Shown here: positions 33,405 to 46,400 of the stretch, piece after piece
Numbering within the stretch: the first letter of the stretch is position 1
How the letters are laid out: the number at the start of each line of letters is the position of its first letter
Assembly (NCBI GenBank): GCA_031763025.1
Contig: JASSKH010000005.1
Location: 13,162,528-13,226,527, forward strand
DNA length: 64,000 nucleotides
Source of the DNA: Macrocystis pyrifera
Lineage: Eukaryota; Sar; Phaeophyceae; Laminariales; Laminariaceae
Direction: 5' to 3'
The notes under the pieces: generated by a model
Seen by the model: only the letters and a program-made list of their open reading frames with translations
Told to the model about the DNA's origin: nothing
Databases searched by the model: none
Translations under genes and position numbers: made by a program

Positions 33405-35745
33405 TTTTCGAAGCATGCTGCTATTCTTTGTTTACACGCGATTGAGCAGCCTGACTGTTTGATTCACATGTACGAGGTATGTTCCGAGGTTGTTTATATT
33501 TCACAAAATATGCAAAGGTAGTGCAAACCTACGGTGTACTTTATGTGTTTTGGTAGAATGACGTTTTAGCGAAACGTTCACTAGGCCAATGGTGACAGCG
33601 TGAGGGCATCAATCTTCTTTCTCCTACGCTCACAAGCCATACAGGGGGATGCCATGTATCAGTCATATTTCCTGCTTGAAGCCGCTTTCTCTCTAAGATA
33701 CGCCAGGCAGGCTTAAATTTGAAGAAGGTCGATGCAGTAATTCTGATGTGAGGCTCATGCCTGTTGGGGTGGTGTGTGTTGACGCTCTGTCGCTATTATA
33801 CGATGAGAAACGCAAGCGTGGCACCAGACGTGGCTGCTGGCTTCCTTAGTCGAAGTGATTGACAAGGGACACTTTGAAAGCTGTGCTTGAATGTTTGCCG
33901 GAATGCCTAGAAGCCAGTTGGGAGAGTGGTCGAGGTTCGGGTGCAATTGGTAGCGTTGGAGGCCGTGTCGGGGTTTCCGAATCGGAAATCGTATCGGCAA
34001 CCGTATCCTGAAAGAAAATATGAAAATGCGAATGCTTAATAAAGCAGCAGCCTAGGTGACTGGGGTAACCGACAAGTAGATTGATCGTGTCTTCGGTTGA
34101 AATCCTACACCTGAGTCCTACGTTATCTTTCCCACGATGAGATAAACGTGTGCACGAATATCGTTATTGTTTTGTTTGGGCGCATTGCACCTCGGGGGGG
34201 GGGTTATTGCACGAGCACGATTTTAAGTTGTTCATATTGCTGGAGGTGTTGGTTAGTACTTGAGGCCGTTCTTAACGATGCATATTTGGCAAAACAACTT
34301 GCAAAATCCCAATTTTTGGAACTGCTTACCTGCCAAAAAAGCACAAAGCTTGCCAAGTTTTATTATAATTCATTTCTGCAACTTTTCGTCAAAATTTGTT
34401 TTGAAAGCAAGAATTGCTATTCCGGTTGCTATGTGCAACCAATCACGCCAATGCAAGGGCATGCAAACCAAACACCGGCGCGCTCGAATTCACGAACTGC
34501 ACCCATGCAGGAATATTTGGAGGGTTCGATAGTGGTGCTGACAACATACGGTGGTGGCTGACGGTACTGCTGAAGGGGTTGATGCCGCGGGTGACGAACC
34601 CCCTGTGAGTGTGGCACGGGTGCGGTGTGAGGCTGGTACTTAAGTCAATCCCAACCATACCGCCGCTCCAGCGTGCCTTGGGCAGTCCTCGAAGGCTGTC
34701 GACCTCTACGAGATGTGCCGGGATCGTTCTCCAGGCCACTCATCTCTCGACGAGGGTGTCGTCTACCTAGATCCGATATCTGCTATAGGGGTTTGATTAG
34801 AAGCTGACGGCGTTCTGTGGCTACAATAGCAAGTTTTTGGCAACTGTACGTAGAGCAGGGCAATCGTTGGCCTGCTGTTCTCCAAGTGTTACTGTTTGCC
34901 TGGTAGTATTTTCGTAGTTTTGTGTTGTTGTATTGATTAAACCTGGTACATGATACAGCAACGCGGAGAGTAGCCTCGTCGAACGAAGACACGACGGTCG
35001 CCACCAGGGATATAATTAGTGGTCCGGTGAACAGGCGACGCAAGGCGTGTTGCGCACAGCCTAACAGACCTGCGGCGTGTGTTGCTTGCCTCAAACAAAT
35101 GCGATATACGCGCGAATATATGCCCGAAAACCAGCGAAGTGCATTTGAAGGCCTCCCGAACCTCGAAAAGGTGTGTATCGGGATCAGAACCTAATTTTCT
35201 TTTGTTCTACTAAAGGCGAGTAGAAAAAGGATCTAAAAAAAATTAGCTGCTGCGAATTCAAAAAGGGGGCTCAATGTGCCGAAGGCGAATTTGAAAAACA
35301 GTGGTTCAAAAACTAATCACCTACAGCGAACGAAAGAGGCCGCAACATTTTTGGTCCTGCGGGCAAAGACGTTGCGCGCCCAAAATCATCTGGGAAAACG
35401 GCTATTTTGAAAAAAATGATGCGCCAGTGTTACAGCGAGTGGCGCGAGCGAGAGAGGTTCATAGCGCTCCGACTGTCGTGACCAGCGCTATGGGGAGGAT
35501 AATAGGACGCGAGACAACTGTCTTGATCAGGGTCACGCGTCGGGTCTATTCGATAGGCAGAGGGCAAGCTTTCGTTAGCACCCTCTGGGCGGATCTTATA
35601 GGGGCAGGGAGGATCCCCGGTGTGGGAACGCCTTCGGTCTCGGGTACAGAGCCAGTAACGTTGTTCCGGGACCACCCGGTGTTTACTAAACACCACCAAG
35701 TGAAGAAAGAAAGTCAAAGCCAAGTTATCTGTGATACCTGTGCTA
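33405..35745. other. Anonymous intergenic DNA downstream of the GT gene
   Basis: No canonical polyadenylation signal stands out near the stop codon. An open frame at 34148-34561 (+, 137 codons) begins in a G-rich stretch and has no recognisable domain, and the frame at 35301-35792 runs into the copia LTR. No gene called. Confidence 0.4.
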
Positions 35746-36001
35746 TGTTCGTAGAGTCCAAGCCTGGATACCCTGACCACCACGTGGTCTGATGAGATTC
35801 TTTATGGTAGCTGTATTAGAGGACATAGGAGGGGAGAGAGAGCGGAGCCTAGCTCGTAGCTCGGAGCAGAGAACGGAGCAGAAAACGGAGCGCTCAAACT
35901 CTCCTCATGAACACACGACATAATTCATGATAACGCCTGCGAAGATATACGCAACCCTCTACAGCTTGTGACCGTCGCTGCTGGAACGATCCAAACGAAC
36001 A
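35746..36001 (-). repeat. Copia copy 1, 3' LTR
   Basis: 256 bp, TGTTCGTAGAG...CCAAACGAACA on the plus strand; the ends are TGTTCGT/ACGAACA inverted, as usual for TG...CA LTRs. Closely similar to the three other LTRs of this family in the window. Confidence 0.85.
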
Positions 36002-36316
36002 CCCCCCCTGGCTCTTCACAGCAATGACGAGACCGAAAAGACATTCAAGACTTGTTAGGACCTAAGGACAGCCAACGATAGTCCCGCAGGAGGAAACCCC
36101 GCCACCGGATCAAAACCCCCTGTATAACACATATACTCCAAGCCATTGCAATTGAAACAACGGCCGCATTCCAAACGATGACCATGGCCAGAAAATACAA
36201 TGCCAAGCGCTGCCCTACTCCCCCATGCCCCTCAAAGTAGCGCAGGGTTGGCGACCTGACAAATTATTCCTCGCATCACTCAAACATGGTGCTCATCGAA
36301 TAATGCTCATACCCCC

Positions 36317-38823
36317 TTACTCACCCTCCAAAGGCAGATTCAACAAGAACTTACGATGAGACTTTAAAGGGGTCGCAGCAAGGGATGTCGTCAAAATATC
36401 CGCGTGCTGTTCTTCAGAAGCTACGAACTGAATGTCGATCTTCTTAGCACGAAGTAGCTCTCTGACAAAATGAAAACGCACGTCGACATCCTTACTCCGA
36501 GCAGAACTAAGAGGGTTTTCAGCCAACGCTATGCCCCCCTGGTCATCCTCAAAAACCCAGACACATGATCCGCTTAGCTCTGGGCAGATAAACGACAACA
36601 CCGCGCCCGTAAACAAAGCTTCCTTCACCCCTTCACCCAGGGCGACATACTCTGCTTCTGCTGTCGACATCGTAACACACCTCTGCGTGCTACTTGCCCA
36701 ACTGACGGCCGCACCCCCTAGGGTAACTACCGTCCCCGATACCGAGCACTTATCGTTCGACTTATCAGCATAGCCAGCATCACTATACGCAGTCAAATCC
36801 ATTCCCGAGCCCCGCACCAAAGTCAATCCCATAAACCTGGTCCCGTGGAGGTAAGCCATGATCTTCAAAACTGCCTTCCAGTGCCTCTCCGTTGGGTTGT
36901 GGGAGTGGCGCACCACAGCACGCACAGCGTTCGAGATGTCCGGCCTCGTCATGGTCGACAGCCACATCAAGCTGCCTACGGCCTCCCTGTACGGCCAGTC
37001 TCCTCCACGTTAGCCCTCCTCTCCTGGACCTAGTTCCACACCGGGGTTCGCGAGGATGTCAGAGGATGAGTTAACACCAAAACGATTCAGCATGCTCTCA
37101 ATGAACGCCTTCTGCGTAATCTCCAATGTCCCCAGTTCCCAGTCGCGTTTGAAAGCACAATCAGTGTACCAAGTCAGTTCGCCGAGGTTATTCGGTGGAA
37201 ATTTCATAGCTAGCACGGCATGGAAATCTCCGCATGTCTCATCCGATCCTGCGATCACGATGTCATCCACATGAACGGCCATGATCAATTCTACCTTGCC
37301 GTCCACAATCATGCGAAACACACACAGGTCAGACCTACACTGCTCCATTCCGTACTCTACCACGGTCTCTACCAATAATCCGGCCCACTGCCGTCCGCTC
37401 TGCTTCAGACCATACAGTGATCTGTTCAGGCGGGCGATCTTTCCTCACATGTCACCACACCCACCGGGCAGTTTCATGTATATCTCGGCGTCGAGTTTCG
37501 CGCCAACAAAAGCTTGTGCGACGTCTAGATGAAAAATCTTTAAACCATGTTCATTTCCAACAGCCGCCAGAATTTTAACTGACGCTGACGAGGGAGTTGG
37601 TGCAAACGTTTGAAAATAATCTACATCCTGCACCTGGATAAAACCCTTAGCCACAAGTCTGGCCTTTGTCTTTACTATCAAGCCATCCTTATCCGTCTTG
37701 TAGGTAAACACCTACTTCGCACGTACAGGTTTCCGCCCTTTAGGCGGTGTCGCGGCTTCGTACGTACCGGTCGTTTTGTGACCGTCCAACTCAACTTTCA
37801 TGGCCTCATGCCACGCCGCTTGGTATTGAGAGCGCTCTACATCTGATACGGACTGTGGGGGCGGTTCTACGTCTTCCAGGAAACCACTCGGCATGCACAC
37901 GCTCAACTCCCCTTTGGTCTCCACAGCAGGTCCTCCGGCCATCAAAGCCACTGCGTCCTCCATCGTCCAGGACGTACGATCCAGTATACTCCCAGGCTTC
38001 GTCCACGACTCGTACGCTGCCGCAAGCAGCGCGTCTGCGGCTCCTTTATCCATCCTTACCTGGTGCACAGCAGGTTCACCCTCCAGGCGTTGGCTCTGAC
38101 CTCAGGTCCGGCCCCGTACTGTCGGGGGGAGCCGGCCCCAGCTGCTGAGCTCGTGTGCTGTCCTCCCCGACAGGACCGCGGGGAGATCCTCACCGTCCCC
38201 TTGGCCGGTGTCGGAGGCTGATGCTGCGCCCGGGTCGCTTCCAGCCCTCCCTGCCGGGACCGAGGAGGCGTCCACGGCGCCCCCTTGAGACTAATCCATC
38301 GTCTCGGCTGTTTCGGCCCTCCCTGCTGGGACCGAGGAGGCGTCCACGGCGCCCCCTTGAGACGAACCCATCGTCTCGGGCGTTTCGCCGCCGGCCTCGC
38401 CGATGGCAGGTGCCTGCTGTGCGCGCTCCTGCATAAACGCGTCCAGGTCAAACCCCACGTCACGTCGAGGTCGTTCAAGTGAGCCAGACCATCGTCCAGC
38501 TCATCCACCACCCCCCCACCACCTCGATCCGACGTGCTCACGTCGTCTGCCTCTAACCCCCCCTTTTCCGTAGACAGGGAGTCATTCGCCTGGGCAGGTA
38601 CAGGTGGTGCAGTCGACACGCGTTGCCAGGTGACATTGCGCGTTATTAGCACAGTGCCTTTCTTTGTCAGCACTCGTACTGAGTCTTTGGGGTAGTTTGG
38701 TGCAGGGCCAAGGTAAAAGCACTCTTGTGCTTTCGCCTGTGACCTGCTTTCCCTCTTCACTTTGCAGTAGCCAGGCTTGAGGAAGGGTAGTAGTACTACC
38801 GGGGGGGGGCTACCATGCCACAT
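36317..38823 (-). pseudogene. Copia copy 1 pol: linker, reverse transcriptase, RNase H
   Basis: The reverse transcriptase region (RVT_2 family) shows AVHVDDIVIAGS, the copia form of the YxDD box, and FHLDVAQAFVGAKLDAEIYMKLP upstream, an early palm motif. The RNase H region follows (DISNAVRAVVRHSHNPTERHW, then CSVSGTVVTLGGAAVSWASSTQ). It is a fossil with several breaks. Confidence 0.85.
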
Positions 38824-38841
38824 CTCTAGCGGCGACTTGCT

Positions 38842-40259
38842 CTATGGGTTAGCTGTTGTTGCTGTGCGGTTCAAGGCGTCACACGCCCAGTGGGACGCTT
38901 CTGCCCACAACGACGTCGTGGCCGGGAGTTTCGCGCCAGGAAAAAGCTCTTGAGCCTGGATTCGGCCCGCCATTGCGGCCGTCTCTATCAAACCTAGTGC
39001 GCGCTCTGCTACTCCATTGAATTGGGGACTGTCGGCCGTCGTGAATTCCTGCTTGATCCCTCGTGATCTACACAGGTCGCCAAACTTTCCCCCGCGGAAT
39101 TCACCACCCCCATCAGATCGGACGATTACCACCGTAGAAGGGACACCATTTGCACGAGAATCCGCAAGGAACTGCGAACATTTCCGCGGCGTCCGACTTG
39201 TGGCGCATAAAGTACACCCACGTATATCGTGAAAAATCGCCGCGCACGATGAGAGTATACTGCTTCCGCCCGAGAGACTCTACCACCTTTGGTCCACTCA
39301 AATCCACAAAAACCCTCCCGACCTTCTTATCTGCTCGTGTGTGTGTGGGACTGCTTGATACCTTTGCGGAGACCCTTTGCCATGGAGCACCGCTTGCACT
39401 CCAGCAGCTCTCCCTTGAGGACAATTCCTTGCTGCTCCGCGGTCTTGCGAAGTAGTACCTCGTGGGAGTGTCCAGCAGCGCAGTGGAAATCGTTGATGTT
39501 TATCGCAGACTTGTTGGGCAGTTGCCCCGGGGCGAGTACAGCACAGGCCTTTTCCCCACAACTCCGGTCGACCCGGTAGCCGTACAAGCTGTAGAGGGTC
39601 CCACTCAACGGAAAAACGATCGAACGCTCTGACTTGAGCCAGACTACAACCCCCGTGGGGCGCCCTTCGAAAGTATGGCCGTTTTTGACGAGAGTGGGCA
39701 GGTCGAATAAGTGGTAGCGGAGATCCGTCACGTGCGCAACGTTCGTAAGCAGTACTTGTACGGGACCGTTTCCGGACCGAAAGACAACGCTCACGTCACC
39801 GTAACCTTCGATCGCTCGGGTGGATCTGTCAGCGATTCGGAGAGTCAAGTTACATTCTCTATAGTTGATCATGCAGTCTGCGGAGGGCGTCATATGAGTA
39901 GACGCACCACTATCGCATATCCAGGCCTCGTCTCCTACCTGCCAAGCAGACTCCCCTTCCCCCGAACCATCGCTGCACTTGCCTGTCTCCTCGGCCTTGA
40001 ACGCTGAGGCTTGGACCGTACCTTTTTCTTGGTCGTCGTCCCTTGCCCCATCCTTGCTCGTCACCGCCATGACAGCTTCTTCTTTCGATGAGGGGCAGAC
40101 ATCAGCAGCGTGCCCCAGCCCGTTGCACCGACTGCATCGATCCGTGGACGTGGGACAGGCATCGGCAGAGCGCCCGCGTCCCCGGCATCGACTGCATAGC
40201 TTCGCCGTGCACTCGATCCTCCAATGGCCCTTCTTGCCGCACCTATGACACTTTCCCAT
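38842..40259 (-). pseudogene. Copia copy 1 pol: zinc knuckles, protease, integrase
   Basis: Minus strand: CHRCGKKGHWRIEC and further CCHC-type knuckles, then WICDSGASTHMTP (aspartic protease), a pre-integrase zinc-binding region (HCAAGHSHEVLLRKTAEQQG ... CKRC), and integrase core pieces (IVRSDGGGEFRG, NGVAERALGLIE). Broken. Confidence 0.82.
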
Positions 40260-41521
40260 TGGAGTACTTCCGCTGGCGGCTTAGTCGCTGCTGCCATTGC
40301 CACCAGCAGCCGCGCCCGAGCCACCACCGTCCTCGTTGGTGCCTCTACCGCCTCGTCCGTGACCCCGTCGTCCACGTTTTTTTTTGCCATTTCCTCCACC
40401 TTTCCCGCGACCACCGCCACCGCCGCCGCCGGCGCACATAGCATGGCCTGCATGGCCAGCGTTGGACCCCTTCTTCCTGTTTCTAGAAAGTCGGTGATGC
40501 CGTTCTCGACTGCCTTGATGATGTCATCTCGGCCGATGCTGTCACGTGATGCCAGGTTCCGAGCCTCCACCTCGTATTCGGCAGGCAGAGCGTCAATAAA
40601 GATGGTGTACAACATGTGGTCGTCTACTGACATTCCTGCTGTTCGCATTTCCGCGGCAAGATCCTCGATCCTGCCCATCTCCTCGAGCGGGTTTCTTCCC
40701 GGCGCCATCTTAAAACCGTTAAGGCGTCGGGAGAGGTCTGATTTGGCCCCCGTCGTCTGAGGGTCGTACCACGCAAGGAGAGCGTCCCACGCTTGCCTCG
40801 GCGAGGTACACCGGTGCAAAATACTTTTATCGCTCTTGCTCTTGAGGGCCGTCGACAGGAAATTCCACGCCAGTGTATGTCTGTGCACAATTTCGCGGCT
40901 AAATCCCCTAGCGACAAGCATCGAGTTTTCGGTGTCTAATTCCCCTACGGGAATGTACTGCGGTGGATCCGACACGAAAGCAGACAAGAAACCAAATCCT
41001 TTGGCGTAATGCCGAGCGTCACTTGTCCAGGGGTTGAGCTCAGATTTTAGCCCACTAAACGATGGCGCAGGAGTGTGTTTGAAGGCCAAATGGAGCGATA
41101 GAGGCAGATCAAATCCACCACCCAACTCACCGCCAGGGTATGCACCCCATCCTCTTGTCCTCCCATGCTGGTCTTGCTGACCCCTCGGTGGGCCAACCTC
41201 GACAGGCAACGCAGTTCCTCCGCGTCCAGTTGCTCCCAAATCTAGCGAGGCGCCCTCACGCAAAGGTGTCTCTTGTTCTGCTGCAATCTCTCTTACAGCA
41301 GTGGGTACTGCCCCTTGTGGGCTCTCCCCTACAGCAGCGCTACTCACAGCGCTGCCGGACTCCGATCGGCCGTTGTTCTTCGTGAACTCGGCCATCATTT
41401 CCCTCATGGCGTTCAGCATCGACGCCTCGCTGTTCTCCATCGCCAGCTTGACCTCGCGTCGCAGCGTTTCAACGTCACTCGGAGAATCGTGCTCTTCTTG
41501 AACCGATCCCTTCGAGGGCAT
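40061..41521 (-). pseudogene. Copia copy 1 gag
   Basis: Minus-strand open frame starting MPSKGSVQEEHDSP just inside the 5' LTR. Its middle carries a capsid-type domain (WNFLSTALKSKSDKSILHRC ... AWDALLAWYDP ... EMGRIEDLAAEMRTAGMSV ... LPAEYE) typical of copia gag (UBN2-like). An acidic and coiled N-terminal part precedes it. Sister of the gag in copy 2. Confidence 0.8.
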
Positions 41522-41565
41522 CGTGGGCTTCTTGTACCAGACCTCAAACGTTCAAGACATTAGTG

Positions 41566-41760
41566 TGTTCGTAGAGTCCAAGCCTGGATGCCCTGACCGC
41601 CACGTGGTCTGATGAGTTTCTTTGTAGTCGTTGTATTAGAGGACATAGGAAGGGAGAGAGAGCGGAGCCTAGCTCGTAGCTCGGAGCAGAGAACGGAGTG
41701 CTCAAACTCTCCTCGTGAACACACGGCATAGTTCAAATAACGCCGATCCAAACGAACGCA
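41566..41760 (-). repeat. Copia copy 1, 5' LTR
   Basis: Matches the other LTRs of the family from TGTTCGTAGAG to GATCCAAACGAAC. It is shorter than its partner. The adjoining 41761-41965 sequence is an inverted piece of composite repeat X. Confidence 0.8.
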
Positions 41761-41965
41761 ATTCTCTACCTTGGAGGCCCAGAGCACGCGCCACGGACCT
41801 CGGCCGGGGCTGTCGTTTGCGCCGTGGTGTACACACGGGCTCCCTGTGTGCCACGAAGCCTAGAGTGCGAGAGAAGACCGGCGACCGGACGAGAAAAGTA
41901 AAGTATTCCGGGAAAACAATCTATTTAGTACAAAGCAATAATTTTCGCAGAGTTTTCTTTGTCTC
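41761..41965 (-). repeat. Repeat X module, inverted
   Basis: The reverse complement matches 46510-46690 closely (blocks TTCTCTCGCACTCTAGGCT, GTGTACACCACGGCGCAAAC and GCGTGCTCTGGGCCTCC) and 43478-43650 less closely. Confidence 0.8.
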
Positions 41966-43477
41966 ATGGACTCGGATCCAAACGATCATACCAAAACATA
42001 CACTCGTTCGAATGCGGTTGCTCAGCATCATAGAGTGTGCGTAAATGTGATTGCGTATGTGATTGTTCAGCAATTTGGCAGTTTTACGACTATTCGGGAT
42101 ATCGTATTATAGGCTAGTTGATTGTTTCGGTGAGTGTACGTGAAACCCATGTGGTCACTCATTTCTGTTCTAGTCTGCCCGGAGAATACTACGTAAAACC
42201 TGAATCATCTTCGTTCTTTGCCTGGGACTTATCACCACGCTAGGGTCTCAACATTGGCAACCTAGGCTCATGGTTGGCGAGGTAGATGATCTTCGGGCAA
42301 ATCATTTGGAGCAGGGCCTCGCCCTCGAGGGGCTTCAGCAGGCGGCCGTAGACGGAGAGAATCGTCAAACGTCGAACCACGCCCAGCGTCTCGAGATGAT
42401 GGCACAGATTGGGTCCGGTAGAGGGCAACCGCAATCTACCGCAGTTGCGGCAGGGGGGGATGCTGCAACACCATCGTTCGAACATTCTGAAGTGGGTGAC
42501 GGGAACCGGGAGGGTGAACGCGCTTCCGCGGAAGATGACCACCTCGGTGGAAGAGGGGGCGGAAGCTGTGTTGGCGCTCTTAGAGTATGCCGGAGATACG
42601 ACGGCGTTCTAAATGGAGAACGAAAAGTCCCGCGGTGGTAGCGAAATCGTAGGCACCCCCGCCGGGAGTGGCGCGGGGGACAACTAGTCGTGCGAGATTT
42701 AATGTACGCACCCCACTACGGGAAGATTGTGGCGGGGCTAGGAGCTGTGGGGATGGGGGACTTACCTGCACATTTCACATCAAGTCACAGGGTGAGCCAA
42801 TTCGTGTGCACCCTGCCATCTATGTAGCAGGGAAAGCCGCGTACGAGATGCGCGCACTCGAGTATGGTGTGGTAGTGGTCGAGGGAGCGGTCGTGGAAGC
42901 ATCGGGTGCTGCTGCAGCAGTACTAATAATGAAGGTGAGACACGTCTGCATCGGCAACAAGTCACGTGATACAGCAGTCGCGTGCACACGAAAACAGCGG
43001 CAGCAAAAGAAGCAGCAGCGGCGGGAGGTCAGCAACGGCACCAGCAGCGGCCATTTAGGTTGCGTCGGTAGAGCACATGACTGTAAACAACGAATTCCGT
43101 CGGTTGTGAACAAAACAGGCATCTCACGTGAACTTTGAGATACTATGCTCACGACGAGGGTAGAAATTCGTGACGATGAGGGTAGAAATTCGTGACGGCG
43201 AGGGTAGAAATTCGTGACTTAGTTCGTAGTACGTACGAGTATGAAATGTGTGATGATGAGGATGATACGTACACAAGTAAGATATTGTTTGGGTTTTTTC
43301 TAGATGATAAACGTGAATACCCCGTCCCCCCCCACCTGGTAGTTGAAAAGTTGTATTTTGGTGTTTTTTTTTTGGAAATAATCCTGCCGAATACGACAAC
43401 CGCTTCGTTGCGCTCTGTGTGCGATGTGGGCAGGCCCAGAAGAACAACTGGACTAACATATTGTTATTATTATTGCT
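41966..43477. other. Intergenic; ambiguous coding signals
   Basis: Frames on both strands at 42240-43150 are unusually long for the window. On the plus strand VHPAIYVAGKAAYEMRALEY ... VLIMK ends at a donor-like AAG|GTGAGA (42932). On the minus strand a strong donor CAG|GTAAGT lies at about 42770. I cannot decide between strands, recognise no family and therefore call no gene. A triplet of GAGGGTAGAAATTCGTGACG units occurs at 43156-43218. Confidence 0.3.
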
Positions 43478-46400
43478 TTGTACCAAATGGGCTTTTTTTC
43501 CGGAATATTTTACTTTTCTTGTACGGCCGCGGGTCTTCTCGCCTAGTAGGGAGCCCGCGTGTACATCACGGCGCAAATGCGAGCCGCTCTGGGCCTCCGA
43601 AGTCGAGAATTCTGGCAAATATCTACGGGGAGTCATTCCGACCTGCTAGAGACATACAGGACAATTGAGACCGCACAAGTTTTATGATTTTTGTCAGCTG
43701 CTTGCTGCTGCTGTATCATGTCTGATCACACCGTCCCTTGAGCTCTCTACAGAGGCAGCCACGGCACAGCAACGTTCGTTCATCAAGCTCTCCCTTTTTG
43801 TGGCGGCCACGGGTAGCGCATCTCTTGTGTGTGTGGGTCGTGATTCCTGTCGACCCAGGAAGTAAGAACGAACACATACCTAATCTCGAGAAAAGTGCAA
43901 CTATTTGGATGCTGCGCAGGGGCAGGACGACGATTCGCACGAACTTCTGCCGTATTTCAAAAGCAACGCCCGGCCGCGGTGCGCACTACAACAGCAGCAG
44001 CAGTACAACAGCAGTGTTCGTATAGTATGAGAGTGTGCAGTGTTCACCAGGTCGAGCAGCCGAGTGATCGTGGTCTCGTGTTCTTTTGTTTTCGGTGCAA
44101 TAGGCTGGGAAACCTACCCGGTCGTGGCGAGCAGTCAACAACAACTAATCCCGCACGAGCACGAGAATTTCCTCTGCTGAATTTTCTCTGGGTTGAAAAT
44201 CTCAATATCACTCAGCAGCAGCAGATACAGCAGCAGATACATCAGCAGCAATACATGTTTGTCGAGCTGTCGAGCGCCATACATGTTTCACACCTGAGCC
44301 CTTTGACGTACACCTCACACCTCACACCGAGCACGTACGTGAACACGAAACTGGCTCCCTCGGTCCGTCTACCGCTGCATACTGCCTCTACCTGGCCAAT
44401 AGAAGCAGCAGTAGATAGATGCCCTCAACCGTATATAATACGTAGCCTGTACATTTTACAAAATCAGTTTAGTATAGTGTACACCACGGCGCAAATTCGA
44501 GCCCCGGCCGAGGTCCGTGGAGCGTGCTCCGGGCCTCCGAAGTCGGGAAATCTGGCAAATAACTACATGGAGTCATTTCGACCTTTCGACCTGCTAGAGC
44601 CGAGCAGGACAATGGAAGTCCCACAACTTTTAGAATTTTTGTCTGCTGCTGCCTGCTGCATTCTGTATCATGTCTGATCACACCGTCCCTAGAGCTCTCT
44701 GTAGAGGCAGCCACGGCACAGCAACAGCAGTCGTTCATCGAGCTCTCCCTCTTGTGGCGGCCACGGATATCGCATTAACATTTGTGTGAGGGCCGCGATT
44801 CCTGTCGACCTAGGAAGTAGGAACGAACACATACATGATCTAGAGAAAGGTGCAACTAATTGGATGCTGCGCAGGGGCAGGACGACGATTCGGACGAACT
44901 TCTGCCGTATTTCAAAAGCAACGCCCAGTCACTTTGCGCATTATACAACAGCAGCAGCAGTACAACAGTAGTGTTCGTGTAGTATGTGTGTGCAGTGTTC
45001 ACTAGGTCGAGCAATCGAGTGATCGTGGTCTCGTGCTCATTTTTTGCGGTGCAATAGGCTGGGAAACCTACCCGGTCGTGGCGAGCAGTCAACAATGATC
45101 AATCCCGCACGAGCACGAGAATTTCCCCTGCTGAATTTTATCTGGGTTGAAAATCTCATAATTATTGAAATCGCCCGTTTTGATTATCAACTTCACTCAG
45201 CAGCAGCAGATACAGCAGCAGCAATACACATCTGTGGAGCTGTCGAGCGTCATACATGCTTCACCCGAGCCCTTTATCGTACACCAAACACCTCACACCG
45301 AGCACGTACGTGAACACGAAACTGGCTCCCTCGGTCCGTCTATCTCTGCATACTGCTTCTACCTGTCCAATAGAAACAGTAGTAGATAGATGACCTCAAC
45401 CGTACATAATACGTAACCTGTACATTTTACAAAATCATCTGTATAGTCGTAGTAGTATAGTATCAGGTAGTTCGTGGCGTGCATGCTACTTCTACCTTTA
45501 CTATAATACATCTCTCTGCGTAGCTGTTGTAGTGGTGTACAATAACAGCAGCAGTATAGTAGTCATGCCCCCAACTCATGGTGCCCTGCATCTATCTGCG
45601 TAGTAGTCGTAGTGGAGTACAATAACAGTAGCAGTATAGTAGTCGTGCCCCCAACTCATGATACCGCTTGCATGCTACGTCGCTGTTGAATCGAAGTTTT
45701 GGTATCATAGGAACAACAGTAGTAGCAAGTATTGTAGTGCAAAGTATGAGGGATACTACTGTACTGATTTACGGAAGGATATTCGGTTTATATAGGAACG
45801 TCATCTACGCTATATTGTCGGAAGACGAGCATAATAATAATATTAATAATAATAATATTTATTCATGCTGCTTTTACCTGTACTGCATCTACGTATTACT
45901 GTTCGTGGTGCATATATAATAGAAACGGTATTACATATAGCAGTCATGCCCCAACCCATGATACCACGAGGTTCTTTGACCTCTTTGAGGCTGTCTGTAT
46001 ATTGTATGAGCGTTTGGTCAGCAGTAGTACTTAGTAGTATAGTTAGTAGTCGTAGTATTACGGGGGACCATAGTAAACAGGACCAAATATTGCTAGTAAA
46101 AATAGTTAAATATATAGTTTTTTATGTACACCATAGGTCCTATTAACTATGGACCCCCGTAATAGTAGCATTATAGTAGTGTACCAGGCAGTATTTTGTA
46201 GAGTGTATGCTGCTTCTACCTGTACTACATCTGCGTAGTAGTGGTAGTGGTGTAAAGGGACGGTATATATAGTAGTCAACCCGTATGCTACCGCGTGCAT
46301 GTAGTAGTGTAGTATCCACCACGGAAAGAGTGGGACTTAGTTCCTGCCGACTAATTTTTATAATTATTACTCTTTCCTTCGAGCAACACGCGAACCCATG

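Larger units (their letters stand above)
35746..41760 (-). mobile_element. Ty1/copia retrotransposon, copy 1
   Basis: A 6.0-kb minus-strand element bounded by LTRs (35746-36001 and 41566-41760). Parts in order on the minus strand: gag with capsid-type domain, zinc knuckles, aspartic protease (DSGAS), pre-integrase and integrase core, a proline-rich linker with two 72-bp repeat units, reverse transcriptase (VHVDDIVIAGS) and RNase H. The order integrase before reverse transcriptase defines Ty1/copia. A purine-rich AGCCAGGGGGGG tract lies next to the 3' LTR. It is broken, with roughly half a dozen breaks, and its LTRs have diverged by several percent, so it is older than copy 2. The two outer flanks show no matching target duplication. 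Confidence 0.88.
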
